A stretch of DNA of 64,000 nucleotides from Telluribacter sp035998675 (GCF_035998675.1 NZ_DASYHI010000019.1:1-64000), one strand, 5' to 3'; positions 9,251 to 18,817 are shown, numbered from the stretch's first letter. The notes: a model not told the origin generated them from the letters alone. Program-made: numbers and translations.

Positions 9251-9278
9251 AACCGCCGGTGGGTTGTTCCCGGCGGTT
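9251..9278 (-). terminator. Intrinsic terminator after pspC-like gene
   Basis: AACCGCCGG (9251-9259) and CCGGCGGTT (9270-9278) form a 9-bp stem. On the minus strand it is followed by a T-rich run. Confidence 0.85.
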
Positions 9279-9313
9279 ATATTAATCAGGAATGACTACT
9301 TGTGGTGTAGCTT

Positions 9314-9544
9314 TTATAATTGGCTGGTGGAAGCGGCCGTGTTAGCTACAGAGGTGCTTTTGGGCATGGCAATCCAGAAGGCGATGTAAATAATCACAAC
9401 TGGCAGGGGCAGTGGTATAAAAATCGCCAGTACCAGCAAGACCCGGATAATGGCTACGTCTACACCGAAATAATCGGCTAAACCTGAGGCTACACCTGCT
9501 ATTACCTTCTGATTCATGTTGCGGAATAATCTGTTATTGTTCAT
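9314..9544 (-). CDS. PspC-domain membrane protein
   Basis: A 76-residue protein consisting of one PspC domain: an amphipathic N-terminus, MNQKVIAGVASGLADYFGVD, then one long hydrophobic segment (about 33-61) and a short polar tail. PspC proteins sense or respond to envelope stress; in Bacteroidota they often occur as small stand-alone proteins like this. I chose the ATG at 9544 rather than the one at 9613, because a perfect -7 box at 9577-9584 would put the transcription start after 9613. The exact role is unknown. Confidence 0.8.
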   Translation of the reverse strand: MNNNRLFRNMNQKVIAGVASGLADYFGVDVAIIRVLLVLAIFIPLPLPVVIIYIAFWIAMPKSTSVANTAASTSQL

Positions 9545-9576
9545 GGCTATGTCTGTTTTTGTTGTTATTGTTGAAT

Positions 9577-9584
9577 CAAAGGTA
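9577..9584 (-). promoter_or_regulatory. -7 promoter box of pspC-like gene
   Basis: TACCTTTG on the minus strand matches TAnnTTTG. No clear -33 TTG is seen at the usual distance. It decides the start codon of the gene at 9544. Confidence 0.45.
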
Positions 9585-9680
9585 CTATGCAATACCAAGT
9601 AGACATAGCGCAATGGGATAAACGGTCTTTGGCCCGGAAGAAAGGCCCGTTTTAGTGGGTAAACAGAGCAGGGTTTTCGC

Positions 9681-9956
9681 TTAGCGTCCGAATATATAGA
9701 AGCAGATGGCTACGTGCATAACCAGCGTCAGGATCAGCGACAACGGGCGGATGAAAAGGCGACCGACCGTACTTAACCTATAATAGCAGTAACCCGACAG
9801 CAGAAAGTAAGGCAGTGGCATGAGGTACAGCGCCCATAGGGGCAGGTTTATTACTTTATACGCCACCAGAAGCATCGGGACTATGTACAAAAAAATAGCT
9901 ACCCGCGACAGCGTCAGATACGGGCGGTCGCCCGGTTCCAGCTCATTCGTATTCAT
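9681..9956 (-). CDS. Small three-helix membrane protein, unknown function
   Basis: A 91-residue protein with about three hydrophobic segments (roughly 16-36, 38-58 and 70-89) and a charged N-terminus MNTNELEPGDRP. I do not recognise a family. Its start overlaps the end of the DctA-like gene by 14 bp, so it is probably co-transcribed and translated by coupling. It could be a small partner of the transporter, but nothing in the sequence proves this. Confidence 0.65.
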   Translation of the reverse strand: MNTNELEPGDRPYLTLSRVAIFLYIVPMLLVAYKVINLPLWALYLMPLPYFLLSGYCYYRLSTVGRLFIRPLSLILTLVMHVAICFYIFGR

Positions 9957-11220
9957 AATTGGCCAGAGGCTCCTTCTCCTCTTTATTAAGTACCCGGTTC
10001 AGGCGTTTCATATCCAGTTCGTTTTCATTGCGCGCTATCCAGACCGTAGCTACGGTATTCCCGATGGTGTTGGTAATGGCCCGGGCTTCGGACATGAACC
10101 GATCCACGCCCAGCAGCAGCGCCAGTCCCTCCACGGGTATTACCTCAATGGCCGTCAGGGTAGAGGCCAGTACTATAAAGCCACTGCCCGTAACACCCGC
10201 CGCGCCTTTGGAAGTGACCATCAGAATACCTATAATGGTCAGCTCCTGCGCCAGCGTGAGATCCACGTGGAATACCTGCGCCAGAAAAATGGTAGCCATA
10301 GAGAGATAAATAGTCGTACCGTCCAGGTTGAAGGAGTACCCCGCCGGTATCACCAGCCCTACTACCGAGCGCGAGCAGCCCAGGTTTTCCAGTTTATCCA
10401 TGATCAGCGGCAGCACCGACTCCGACGACGAAGTACCCAGCACGATCAGGAGTTCTTCCTTTATATATTTCAGGAGTTGCCAAAGGCTTATTTTGTAGTA
10501 GCGCAGAATCAGGTTGAGTATCACAAAAATAAACAGGAACATGGTCAGGTACACCGTCACCATCAGCTTCCCCAGCGGTAGCAGGGCCGCCAGTCCGTAG
10601 GTACCTATAGTGTAGGCCATACCCCCGAAAGCACCCAGCGGGGCCAGCTTCATGACTATATTCAGGATATTAAAAAATACTTTACCCAGCCGGTCAAAGG
10701 TCATAATGAGGCTGTGGCCTTTTTCGCCCATGTGCGCGAGGCCAATCCCAAAAAACACCGAGAACACCAGTACCTGCAGAATTTCCCCCTCCGCAAAAGC
10801 CTGCACCGCATTGCTGGGTACACTATGCATCAGGAAATCGACCCAATTCATAGACTTGCCCTGCTCGGCGTAGCGGTTTACGGTGTCGGAGCTCGCCACC
10901 TGAGCTACCACTCCGTCGCCCGGGCGCAGCCAGTTGGCCACTACCAGCCCTATCACCAGGGCCGCCGTAGTCACTACCTCAAAGTACAGCAGCGCTTTGC
11001 CTCCTACCCTGCCTACTTTTTTCAGATCACCCATATTACTAATCCCTAACACGATGGTCAGAAAAATAATGGGGGCAATTACCATCTTGATCAGGTTAAT
11101 GAAGAGGTCGCCCAGGGGCCTCATCCGGCTGGCCAGTTCAGGAGCAAACTGTCCCAGCAAAACACCAAGTACAATGGCTACCAGGACCCGAAAGGTAAGA
11201 TTGTTGTAAATTTTCTTCAT
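9943..11220 (-). CDS. dctA: Dicarboxylate:cation symporter (DctA family)
   Basis: This 425-residue inner-membrane symporter of the dicarboxylate/amino acid:cation family imports C4-dicarboxylates or acidic amino acids with protons or sodium. The re-entrant loop 1 motif TSSSESVLPLIMDKLENLGC and the substrate-binding stretch PAGYSFNLDGTTIY are very close to those of enterobacterial DctA, so succinate/fumarate/malate uptake is the best guess. Glutamate/aspartate transport remains possible. The start MKKIYNNLTF (11220) is preferred over an upstream one at 11283, because only the first gives the usual short cytoplasmic N-terminus. A perfect -7 box lies at 11304-11311. A small membrane-protein gene overlaps its 3' end. 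Confidence 0.85.
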   Translation of the reverse strand: MKKIYNNLTFRVLVAIVLGVLLGQFAPELASRMRPLGDLFINLIKMVIAPIIFLTIVLGISNMGDLKKVGRVGGKALLYFEVVTTAALVIGLVVANWLRPGDGVVAQVASSDTVNRYAEQGKSMNWVDFLMHSVPSNAVQAFAEGEILQVLVFSVFFGIGLAHMGEKGHSLIMTFDRLGKVFFNILNIVMKLAPLGAFGGMAYTIGTYGLAALLPLGKLMVTVYLTMFLFIFVILNLILRYYKISLWQLLKYIKEELLIVLGTSSSESVLPLIMDKLENLGCSRSVVGLVIPAGYSFNLDGTTIYLSMATIFLAQVFHVDLTLAQELTIIGILMVTSKGAAGVTGSGFIVLASTLTAIEVIPVEGLALLLGVDRFMSEARAITNTIGNTVATVWIARNENELDMKRLNRVLNKEEKEPLANYEYE

Positions 11221-11303
11221 AAGTAGACGGTCCGGGCTTACAGAAATGATAAAGGCATGCGTTAAATAACAGCAGCAGGTCAACTTACTTCTACCACTAA
11301 TGA

Positions 11304-11311
11304 CAAATATA
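11304..11311 (-). promoter_or_regulatory. -7 promoter box of dctA-like gene
   Basis: TATATTTG on the minus strand fits TAnnTTTG, 84 bp before the start codon. No good -33 TTG at 19-22 bp. The rest of 11221-11680 (about 460 bp) holds no convincing gene. Confidence 0.4.
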
Positions 11312-11680
11312 GCACGGCAAACGGAACGATCCTGACACTACCGGTACTTTACAAACGATTTCGCAGCTCTAGTATGAAGTACCTGACGGGTTTGGGGTGA
11401 CCTGCTCCCGCAGTATACGGCCTTTTTGCCATTCTTACCGGCTGGCACCAGTATTATAAAAATCTTGTTATTAAACTGGTAGTAAAAAATTAACTTTGCA
11501 TTTGTAAACCTGAGCTCTGCCATTCTGACACTTGCAAAGTAGTGGCTTACTATTTTCCAAAGTAAAAACTACATCCAATTTTTAAACATAAAGGTTATTT
11601 GTTAACGTTAGTACTCCCTATTTGTCAGGAAATTAGAGACCTACGTGTAACAATTGACGATTAACGCCTTAGTACGAATC

Positions 11681-14600
11681 ATGATAAATTTATTCTCGAA
11701 GCTATTTGGTACAAAGTCTGAGCGGGATTTGAAGGATCTGACTCCTTATGTGGGGAAGATCAACGCAGAGTATGCCAAGTTAGCTTCTCTTTCGCACGAT
11801 GAATTGCGGGCCAAATCAGCCGAGCTGAAAGCGTATATTAGTGAAAGCCTCAAATCTATTGATGATCAGATCGCCCAGCTACGACAGCAGGCCGAAGACG
11901 AACCCGATGTAGATTCCAAAGAAACTATCTTCAAGCAAATTGACGCCCTGGAGCTAGATCGCAATAAAGAACTCGAAAAAGTACTGATGGAAATTCTGCC
12001 CACGGGATTCGCCATCGTAAAGGATACTGCACGCCGGTTTAAGGAAAATGAGAGGCTGGAGGTTACGGCTTCTTACTTTGACCGGGAAATAGCTACTAAA
12101 AAATCACACATCGTCATTGAAGGCGACAAAGCCTACTGGAACAGTACCTGGAATGTGATTGGCCACCCCATCAAATGGAACATGCTGCACTACGATGTGC
12201 AGCTGATTGGTGGACTGGTACTGCACCAGGGTAAAATTGCGGAGATGGCTACGGGGGAAGGTAAAACGCTGGTAGCTACCCTACCGGCTTTCCTGAACGC
12301 GCTGGCCGGCCAGGGGGTACATATCGTAACCGTTAACGATTACCTCGCCAAACGCGATGCCGAATGGAACGCGCCCCTGTTTGAATTCCACGGTATGAGT
12401 GTTGACTGCATTGACCGGCACCAGCCCAATACCCTGGCGCGCCGTAATGCCTACAAAGCTGACCTTACGTACGGTACCAACAACGAATTTGGCTTTGACT
12501 ACCTGCGCGATAATATGTCACGGAGTACCGAAGAACTGGTACAGCGCAAGCACCACTTCGCCATGGTGGATGAAGTAGACTCCGTTCTGATTGACGACGC
12601 CCGTACCCCGCTTATCATTAGCGGACCGGTACCACGCGGCGACGAGCAGGAGTACATGGAACTGAAGCCCCGCGTAGGACGCATTGTGGAAGCGCAGAAG
12701 AAGCTGGCTATGGACCTGCTCAACGAAGCCAAGCGTAAAATAGCCGCCGGTGATAAAAAAGAAGGAGGTCTGGCGTTGTTCCGGGTGTTCCGGGGTGTGC
12801 CCAAGTACAAGCCCCTCATCAAGTTCCTGAGTGAGTCGGGTATGAAAGCCCTGATGCAGGAAACGGAGAGTATCTACCTGGCCGAAAACCAGAAGCTGAT
12901 GCCCGAAGCCGACGCCCCGCTGTACTTCACAATCGACGAGCGCCACAACAGCATTGAGCTTACCGAAAAAGGAATTGACTTCCTGACGGGCGAATCAGAA
13001 GAATCAAACTTCTTCATTCTGCCTGACATAGCGGTTGACCTCAATGCTATCGAAAAAGATACTACTGTTACCGAGCAGGAGCGTATTCTGAAAAAAGAAG
13101 CTCTTATCCGTGATTATTCGGTCAAAACAGCCCGTATCCATACGGTTAATCAGCTCCTGAAAGCCTATACGCTTTTTGAGAAAGATACCGAATATGTGCT
13201 TATGGATGGTAAGGTGAAGATTGTGGACGAGCAAACGGGCCGGATCATGGAAGGCCGCCGCTACTCGGACGGTCTGCACCAGGCCATTGAAGCCAAAGAA
13301 AACGTAAAGGTCGAGGACGCTACCCAGACTTACGCCACCGTTACGCTACAGAACTACTTCCGGATGTACCACAAGCTGGCCGGTATGACCGGTACGGCCG
13401 AAACGGAAGCGGGCGAATTCTGGCAGATTTATAAGCTGGACGTTGTGTCTATCCCGACCAACGTACCTATAACCCGTAAGGACGAGGAAGATAAAGTGTA
13501 TCGCTCGGTCCGGGAAAAATACAACGCCGTTGCCGACGAGATCGTGGAGCTGGTAGAAGCCGGTCGGCCGGTTCTGGTCGGTACTACCTCCGTCGAAAAC
13601 TCGGAGATTATCAGCCGGATGCTGACCCTGCGCAAGATTCCGCATCAAGTACTTAACGCCAAGCAGCACCAGCGCGAGGCCGAAGTAGTAGCCGGAGCCG
13701 GTAACCCGGGCACGGTTACCATTGCCACCAACATGGCCGGGCGGGGTACTGATATCAAACTCACGTCCGAAGCCAAGGCATCGGGTGGTCTGGCCATTAT
13801 CGGTACCGAGCGCCACGAAAGCCGCCGGGTCGACCGCCAGTTGCGCGGACGTTCGGGACGCCAGGGTGACCCCGGCTCATCGCAGTTCTTTGTATCACTG
13901 GAAGATAACCTGATGCGTCTGTTCGGCTCTGACCGCATGGCTAAGGTCATGGACCGCATGGGACTCGAGGAAGGAGAAGTTATTCAGCACAGCATGATTA
14001 CCAAGTCCATCGAGCGCGCCCAGAAAAAAGTAGAGGAAAACAACTTTGGTATCCGGAAGCGCCTGCTCGAGTACGACGACGTGATGAACTACCAGCGCGA
14101 CGCCATTTACCGCCGCCGTCGCAATGCCCTGTTCGGAGACCGCCTGGCTGTTGATATTGCCAATACCTTGTACGATGTGTGCGAAGAATTGATAAGCAAC
14201 ACAACCGGAAGCTTCGACGAACTGGAACTGGCCACTCTGACTACGCTGGGAATGGAAGCACCCTTCAGTAAGGAAGACTACGCTCGCTTCAAAGAGCCCG
14301 AAAGAGTGCAACGCCTGTATGCCGCCGCTGAGAAGCACTACCAGGAGAAAAACCAGACCATTGCTGACCGGGCGTTACCGGTACTCAGGTCTATCTACGC
14401 GGAGCGTGGTGCCACCATCACCGAAATCATGATTCCTTTCTCCGACGGTTTGCGTCAGACGGGGGTAGTAGTAAACCTGAAAAAAGCCATCGATAACGAA
14501 GGAAAAGAGATTGTTCGGGAGATGGAAAAAGCCATTGTGCTTTCGCTTATTGACCAGGAGTGGAAAGAGCACCTCCGGGAGATGGACGACCTGAAGCAGT

Positions 14601-15034
14601 CGGTACAGAACGCGGTATTTGAGCAGAAAGACCCCCTGTTGATTTACAAATTTGAATCGGTGGAGCTTTTCAAACGCTTCCTGAGCAAAGTAAACTTTGA
14701 CATGATCTCGTTTCTAGCGAAGGCCGACATCCCGCAGGAGCAGGCTTCACCCCAGCAGGTACAACAGCCGGTGCGGCGTCCGGAACCCGCTCCTACTCTG
14801 CAAACCAGCCGTGAAGAACACTTTGACGGAGAGTCGCCGGACGGCGGTGGCCCCAACGAGTACGCCCGTCAGATGGATTCTACCACGCGTAAAGAACCGG
14901 TACGTTCCATCAAGATTGCCGACCGCAATCAAAAAGTAACGGTACAGTACCGCGACGGACGGGTACTACGCGATGTAAAATATAAAAAGGTTGAACAGGA
15001 CGTAGAAAGCGGTCACTGTGTAGTGATCGAGTAA
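11681..15034 (+). CDS. secA: Preprotein translocase ATPase SecA
   Basis: SecA drives unfolded preproteins through SecYEG with ATP. The protein is about 1117 residues, some 200 longer than the E. coli form. Visible are the Walker A GEGKTLVATLPAFLNAL, the DEAD-type box VDEVDSVLIDDARTP, the TNMAGRGTDIKL motif, and the helicase motif GRSGRQGDPGSSQFF. Extra sequence inside the first nucleotide-binding region (about QEYMELKPRVGRIVEAQKKL to LTEKGIDFLTG) is typical of Bacteroidota SecA. The C-terminus ends in VESGHCVVIE with no CxCxSG-H-C zinc motif, so the usual SecB/lipid-binding tail is missing. The ATG at 11681 gives the conserved opening MINLFSKLFG; an upstream in-frame start at 11654 is less likely. 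Confidence 0.98.
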   Translation: MINLFSKLFGTKSERDLKDLTPYVGKINAEYAKLASLSHDELRAKSAELKAYISESLKSIDDQIAQLRQQAEDEPDVDSKETIFKQIDALELDRNKELEKVLMEILPTGFAIVKDTARRFKENERLEVTASYFDREIATKKSHIVIEGDKAYWNSTWNVIGHPIKWNMLHYDVQLIGGLVLHQGKIAEMATGEGKTLVATLPAFLNALAGQGVHIVTVNDYLAKRDAEWNAPLFEFHGMSVDCIDRHQPNTLARRNAYKADLTYGTNNEFGFDYLRDNMSRSTEELVQRKHHFAMVDEVDSVLIDDARTPLIISGPVPRGDEQEYMELKPRVGRIVEAQKKLAMDLLNEAKRKIAAGDKKEGGLALFRVFRGVPKYKPLIKFLSESGMKALMQETESIYLAENQKLMPEADAPLYFTIDERHNSIELTEKGIDFLTGESEESNFFILPDIAVDLNAIEKDTTVTEQERILKKEALIRDYSVKTARIHTVNQLLKAYTLFEKDTEYVLMDGKVKIVDEQTGRIMEGRRYSDGLHQAIEAKENVKVEDATQTYATVTLQNYFRMYHKLAGMTGTAETEAGEFWQIYKLDVVSIPTNVPITRKDEEDKVYRSVREKYNAVADEIVELVEAGRPVLVGTTSVENSEIISRMLTLRKIPHQVLNAKQHQREAEVVAGAGNPGTVTIATNMAGRGTDIKLTSEAKASGGLAIIGTERHESRRVDRQLRGRSGRQGDPGSSQFFVSLEDNLMRLFGSDRMAKVMDRMGLEEGEVIQHSMITKSIERAQKKVEENNFGIRKRLLEYDDVMNYQRDAIYRRRRNALFGDRLAVDIANTLYDVCEELISNTTGSFDELELATLTTLGMEAPFSKEDYARFKEPERVQRLYAAAEKHYQEKNQTIADRALPVLRSIYAERGATITEIMIPFSDGLRQTGVVVNLKKAIDNEGKEIVREMEKAIVLSLIDQEWKEHLREMDDLKQSVQNAVFEQKDPLLIYKFESVELFKRFLSKVNFDMISFLAKADIPQEQASPQQVQQPVRRPEPAPTLQTSREEHFDGESPDGGGPNEYARQMDSTTRKEPVRSIKIADRNQKVTVQYRDGRVLRDVKYKKVEQDVESGHCVVIE

Positions 15035-15056
15035 GGCATTACCATCAACCATTACT

Positions 15057-15096
15057 AAAAGCCCCACTATAACCTGTTGGTATAAGTGGGGCTTTT
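15057..15096. terminator. Intrinsic terminator between secA and the APP1-type gene
   Basis: AAAAGCCCCACT (15057-15068) pairs with AGTGGGGCTTTT (15085-15096) as a 12-bp stem with T-rich flanks on both strands, fitting the convergent genes. Confidence 0.9.
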
Positions 15097-15146
15097 GCTT
15101 GTACGGGAATTTGTCAGAAGTTGTTTGATACTGCTACCGCGCCTGC

Positions 15147-16289
15147 TTATCTGGTACTGTCCTTCTCACATTCCTGCTCTATATCGGCAAGTTGCTCCTC
15201 ATTGATCCAGCCCATTTGCAGAGCATGGCGGGCGGCTTCAAGAGTATCAGCGCTCAGCAGCATTTCGGTGCCCATTTCTTTCACCTGCTCTGCTATACTT
15301 CGCACTTCCGCGTCGCGCTTATCCGGACTTACATCCCGTATATAGATGCCCAGTATTCGCCCCGGGTACTCCTCCACCATTTGCCGGTAGATTTCGGAGT
15401 CGAGCTGACCGCTGTCGCCAATGCAGATAAAGTTAAGGGAAGGAAAGGTATCCAGAATATGACGGATCTTTTCCTGCTTGTACTCCTCCTCACTGGTTTC
15501 CAAGGTACCCCGGTCAAACTTGGTACCCTTATCTCGCAGCAGCAAAGGACCTTCGGGTATATCGTGCGAGCGAAAGAAATTAATCAGCAGGTCAAAGAGG
15601 TTCCATTCGCTGCCTGATACGAAGAAAAGTGGATTCTGCCCCTGGCCATCGCTGCCTTTGCCAAGCGCCCGCAGGAAACCTGCTATACCCGGAAAAGGAC
15701 TCCGCTCGGTGGCATTTTTAGTCAGCATAAGTTTAAGCTGTCCCAAAAAATGCGTGACATTTGAAACAAGTACCGTATCATCAATATCCGATATTACTCC
15801 AAACTCCACTTCCTGACCCAGAGCAAACACGTAACCCTCCGCCTCCAGGACATCATTATCCGTTTTTTGTTCCAGAAGCTTCAGTTGTATCTTGTTACCT
15901 GTTTTAGAATAGTCAACTCTGTCTTCAGTCCTGAACTCGACCTCAAAATAGCCCTCTTCATCTGTCACTACTTCTTTTACCTGTCCGGCAAAGGAAGCCA
16001 TTAACTTTATACCAGGTATCTCATCAGACTCATACCGCTTGAAAGTATTTTTGAGATGCGTTGCCGGATTATTACTTTCCCGGTCGTCCTTTACTTTTTC
16101 ATCTTCCAGTACTCTTCCCTTCAAGTACACATAGTTCTCATTGCCAAACCCATAGTACGGCACAATCCTGATCGGATCAATCAGATTTAGCTTGTCCTTT
16201 ACTTTGAATTTTGCTTTAGCTATACTATGCTCCGCCAGCGCAAGGGCTGCCAATAGCTTTTCTTTTACTTCTTGCGTTAAACCGGCCAT
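15147..16289 (-). CDS. APP1-type (DUF2183) phosphatase
   Basis: This 380-residue protein belongs to the DUF2183 family, related to the yeast phosphatidate phosphatase App1. The HAD-like signature is plain: the DxDxT nucleophile motif in GVISDIDDTVLVSNVTHF (about 170), the serine motif in FFVSGSEWNL, and the acidic motif ICIGDSGQLDSEIY. Family members probably dephosphorylate phosphatidate or related phospholipids. The N-terminal 150 residues carry the usual beta-rich preface with PYYGFGNENYVYLKGRV. There is no signal peptide, so it should be cytoplasmic. A divergent phosphatidylserine decarboxylase gene lies 170 bp upstream, so both neighbours may act on phospholipids. Confidence 0.85.
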   Translation of the reverse strand: MAGLTQEVKEKLLAALALAEHSIAKAKFKVKDKLNLIDPIRIVPYYGFGNENYVYLKGRVLEDEKVKDDRESNNPATHLKNTFKRYESDEIPGIKLMASFAGQVKEVVTDEEGYFEVEFRTEDRVDYSKTGNKIQLKLLEQKTDNDVLEAEGYVFALGQEVEFGVISDIDDTVLVSNVTHFLGQLKLMLTKNATERSPFPGIAGFLRALGKGSDGQGQNPLFFVSGSEWNLFDLLINFFRSHDIPEGPLLLRDKGTKFDRGTLETSEEEYKQEKIRHILDTFPSLNFICIGDSGQLDSEIYRQMVEEYPGRILGIYIRDVSPDKRDAEVRSIAEQVKEMGTEMLLSADTLEAARHALQMGWINEEQLADIEQECEKDSTR

Positions 16290-16459
16290 CCAGGTCTATT
16301 TTTAGGATAAAGAACGTTATTCAATAATTCCTCTATTATTAGAACCCTCCTCTTTCTTAATTGTTAGTCACTTAAAACGGAAGATCTGCCAGAAGTAAAA
16401 GATTTCAAGGATTTGGACGATATTTGTATTTTTACCGCACTTGCACAAAACCTATCACT

Positions 16460-17128
16460 ATGACTATCCATAAAGAAGGCTATACGATTATTGGAGGTAC
16501 AGCCCTGTTGCTACTACTGGTTAACTGGGGGGTACGCTCCTTTACGCCGGGCCTGACGTGGCTACACCTGCTGCTAATCATCCTGAGTATCGCTGTTTTC
16601 CTGCTGATCGTTCAGTTCTTTCGCCATCCGAAGCGGGTTATTGCCAGGGACGAAAAACAAATAATAGCCCCCTGTGACGGAAAAGTGGTAGTGATCGAAG
16701 AAACCGTCGAGACCGAGTACTTCCAGGGCCCCCGCCGCCAGATCAGTATTTTTATGTCGCCCCTGAATGTACACGTTAACTGGACGCCCGTCAGTGGTGT
16801 GGTGCAATACTTCAAGTACCACCCCGGCCTGTACCTGGTCGCCTGGCACCCTAAGTCCAGCACCGACAACGAACGTACTACCATTGTAATCCGTACCGCC
16901 CAGGGCGTAGATGTACTGTTCCGCCAGATAGCCGGAGCCGTAGCCCGCCGTATTCGCTGGTATGTACAGGAAGGCCAGCCGGTAGAGCAAAGCTCAGAAA
17001 TGGGCTTTATCAAGTTTGGCTCGCGGGTTGATATTTTTATACCACTGGATGCTGATATCAAAGTAAAACTGGGCGACAAAACTGTCGGTAGTGTTACGGT
17101 ACTGGCGGAGCTGAAGGTAGAGGAGTAG
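16460..17128 (+). CDS. psd: Phosphatidylserine decarboxylase proenzyme
   Basis: This 222-residue membrane enzyme converts phosphatidylserine to phosphatidylethanolamine. It is the short (archaetidylserine decarboxylase-like) type. Two hydrophobic N-terminal segments (about 8-24 and 32-52) are followed by RHPKRVIARDEKQIIAPCDGKVVVIEE and the ISIFMSPLNVHVNWTPVSG block. The self-cleavage site is the Gly-Ser of IKFGSRVDIFIP; the serine becomes the pyruvoyl cofactor. The start at 16460 (MTIHKEGYTI) is the usual family opening. The phosphatidylserine synthase gene is not next to it here. Confidence 0.93.
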   Translation: MTIHKEGYTIIGGTALLLLLVNWGVRSFTPGLTWLHLLLIILSIAVFLLIVQFFRHPKRVIARDEKQIIAPCDGKVVVIEETVETEYFQGPRRQISIFMSPLNVHVNWTPVSGVVQYFKYHPGLYLVAWHPKSSTDNERTTIVIRTAQGVDVLFRQIAGAVARRIRWYVQEGQPVEQSSEMGFIKFGSRVDIFIPLDADIKVKLGDKTVGSVTVLAELKVEE

Positions 17129-17194
17129 TAAGGGAGGAAAGGAATAATGGAGGAAAGGAGGTACGGGTTAAAAAATTATCCGCCGACTACCATT

Positions 17195-18049
17195 TTACTT
17201 TCCCTTCAATTGCTCAATAATCATAGAGTTGTACCGCCTCGCTACCGGAATGGTTACCTCTCCAGGTAGGTGTAACCTGTATCCCTGAGCGTTGCCGGTA
17301 ATTTTTTCTATTTTGGAAAGATTTACGATAAAAGAGCGGTGGCAGCGCACAATCCGGGGAGAGTTAATCTGCTCCTCGAGGCGGGAAAGACTGCTCCGTA
17401 CCAGCTCCCGCTTCTTTTCCTTCTCCCCCTGGTACACCACCAGACAGTAGTTGTCGGCAGACTCAATGTAGTAAAGTTGCTCAGCCCTGACAGCCAGAGA
17501 ATCTTTTCCGTTTTCGGCAACCAACTCCAATACGTCCGCTGAGGGTACAGCAGGCTCCCCGGGTACCACCTGGGGAGGATGGCGGTATTTCTTAAGCTGA
17601 TATACATAGTTGAGCAGGATCGACGTCACGGTGGGGAATATACCAATCAGCAGGGTGTAAAGTACCGTTTTACCAAAGCCTTCGACGGCACCTGGCCCAT
17701 CCTGGCCAAAAACGAGTAGGGTGTATAGGTAATTACCGACGGCGATGAGCAGTAGAAGCAGAGCCACGTGGAGAATCTGCCGCCCGACGGTATGCTTCTC
17801 CTCCGTATAACTACCCGCCAACAAACCTCTCTTTACTCCAAACTCCCACAATAGCATCGCACCAAACGTAACCAGACCATACCCGGTAATAACAGCGGTC
17901 TTAGTCCAGGAAGCTTCCCAGCGACTAAGTCCGAAGGGCTGAAAAAGAAAGAGGAACAGCGCCACAAACAGCCCCGCTCCTACCGCAAACAGGAAGTCGT
18001 GCCGGCGGGAGTCGTTGAGTGGATAAGGCTGCCGGAGTAGCTGGAACAT
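17195..18049 (-). CDS. Membrane-bound LytTR-type transcriptional regulator
   Basis: A 284-residue one-component regulator. The first 150 residues hold four hydrophobic segments (about 20-40, 50-70, 90-110 and 120-145) starting after PLNDSRRHDF. The C-terminal 100 residues are a LytTR DNA-binding domain: LYYIESADNYCLVVY, RSSLSRLEEQI, IVRCHRSFIVNLSKIEKI and IPVARRY are its landmark motifs. There is no response-regulator receiver domain and no sensor kinase gene beside it, so the membrane part is probably the sensory input. This architecture is common in Bacteroidota. Its targets are unknown; LytTR sites are pairs of short 9-bp repeats that I did not find nearby. Confidence 0.88.
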   Translation of the reverse strand: MFQLLRQPYPLNDSRRHDFLFAVGAGLFVALFLFLFQPFGLSRWEASWTKTAVITGYGLVTFGAMLLWEFGVKRGLLAGSYTEEKHTVGRQILHVALLLLLIAVGNYLYTLLVFGQDGPGAVEGFGKTVLYTLLIGIFPTVTSILLNYVYQLKKYRHPPQVVPGEPAVPSADVLELVAENGKDSLAVRAEQLYYIESADNYCLVVYQGEKEKKRELVRSSLSRLEEQINSPRIVRCHRSFIVNLSKIEKITGNAQGYRLHLPGEVTIPVARRYNSMIIEQLKGK

Positions 18050-18165
18050 TGGCGAAAGAGCGGAAGAATGATTTTCGATTTTCGAATGCGGATTGTCGAA
18101 CCGAACGCGTTGCGACTAAATAGCGTGGAATACTTACTCATCCTGTATATACCGGCTATTGTCTT

Positions 18166-18196
18166 ATTGGTCACTGATACCTGGTCATTGCTCATT
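18166..18196. repeat. Gene-end repeat of TTGGTCA/CATTGCT words, copy 1
   Basis: ATTGGTCACTGAT and GGTCATTGCTCATT are arranged directly against the stop codon of the rhomboid gene. Similar words occur at 18943-18977 and, inverted, at 20991-21016, each at a gene end. Confidence 0.6.
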
Positions 18197-18817
18197 CTAA
18201 AATATTCTCCAGCTGGCGATTTGCTCGAAGAAACCGGGAACGGAACCGGGGTAAACTACGGCCATGAACAGCATACCAAAAATAGCGCCGTACATGTGGG
18301 CATCGTGGTTGACGTAGCCGCCACCCCGCCGCGATTCGAAGAAAGAGTACCCCAGGAACAGCAGCCCGAATATAAAGCCCGGCATACAGATAAAAAAGTA
18401 AAGACATATCTGCAGCAGGGGCGCGTACAGGATGGCTGCAAACAGTACCGCCGACACCCCACCCGAGGCACCCAATGAATTATATTTTGAGTTGTTGCGG
18501 TGCTTCAGGAAGGTAGGAATGTCAGAAACAATAATGCCCACTATATACAGGAACAGATAGTACATGCCTCCGCTGGCACCAAAAAGCATTCCGAACAAAC
18601 GCTCAATGCCTTCCCCGATAAACCACAAGCTAAGCATGTTGAAGAGCAGGTGCCCGTAGTCGGCATGGATAAATCCGGAGGTAATAAACCGGTAGTACTC
18701 GTTCTTTTGGGTAACCCGGTACGGATTCAACACCCACTTGTCCAGCAGGCTGGGGTTGTTCCAGGCGTAGATACTAATTCCGACGGTGATAATTATGAGG
18801 ATGAGGGTAATGGACAT
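18197..18817 (-). CDS. Rhomboid-family intramembrane serine protease
   Basis: This 206-residue protein has about six hydrophobic segments and cuts membrane proteins within the bilayer. The catalytic serine is S118 in LGASGGVSA and the catalytic histidine is H174 in NHDAHMYGAIFG. The family motif FIHADYGHLLFNML (about 49-62) contributes the oxyanion histidine/asparagine. All catalytic parts are intact, so it should be an active protease. Its stop codon is flanked by a short repeat found at two other gene ends. Confidence 0.92.
   Translation of the reverse strand: MSITLILIIITVGISIYAWNNPSLLDKWVLNPYRVTQKNEYYRFITSGFIHADYGHLLFNMLSLWFIGEGIERLFGMLFGASGGMYYLFLYIVGIIVSDIPTFLKHRNNSKYNSLGASGGVSAVLFAAILYAPLLQICLYFFICMPGFIFGLLFLGYSFFESRRGGGYVNHDAHMYGAIFGMLFMAVVYPGSVPGFFEQIASWRIF

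Noticed and set aside
9820..10581. 253-codon open frame on the plus strand
   Set aside because: Antisense to dctA and the small membrane-protein gene; no domain, high Arg/Gln content, typical of a shadow frame.
11338..11523. 61-codon frame in the gap before secA
   Set aside because: No family resemblance and no start signal; overlaps only leader DNA.
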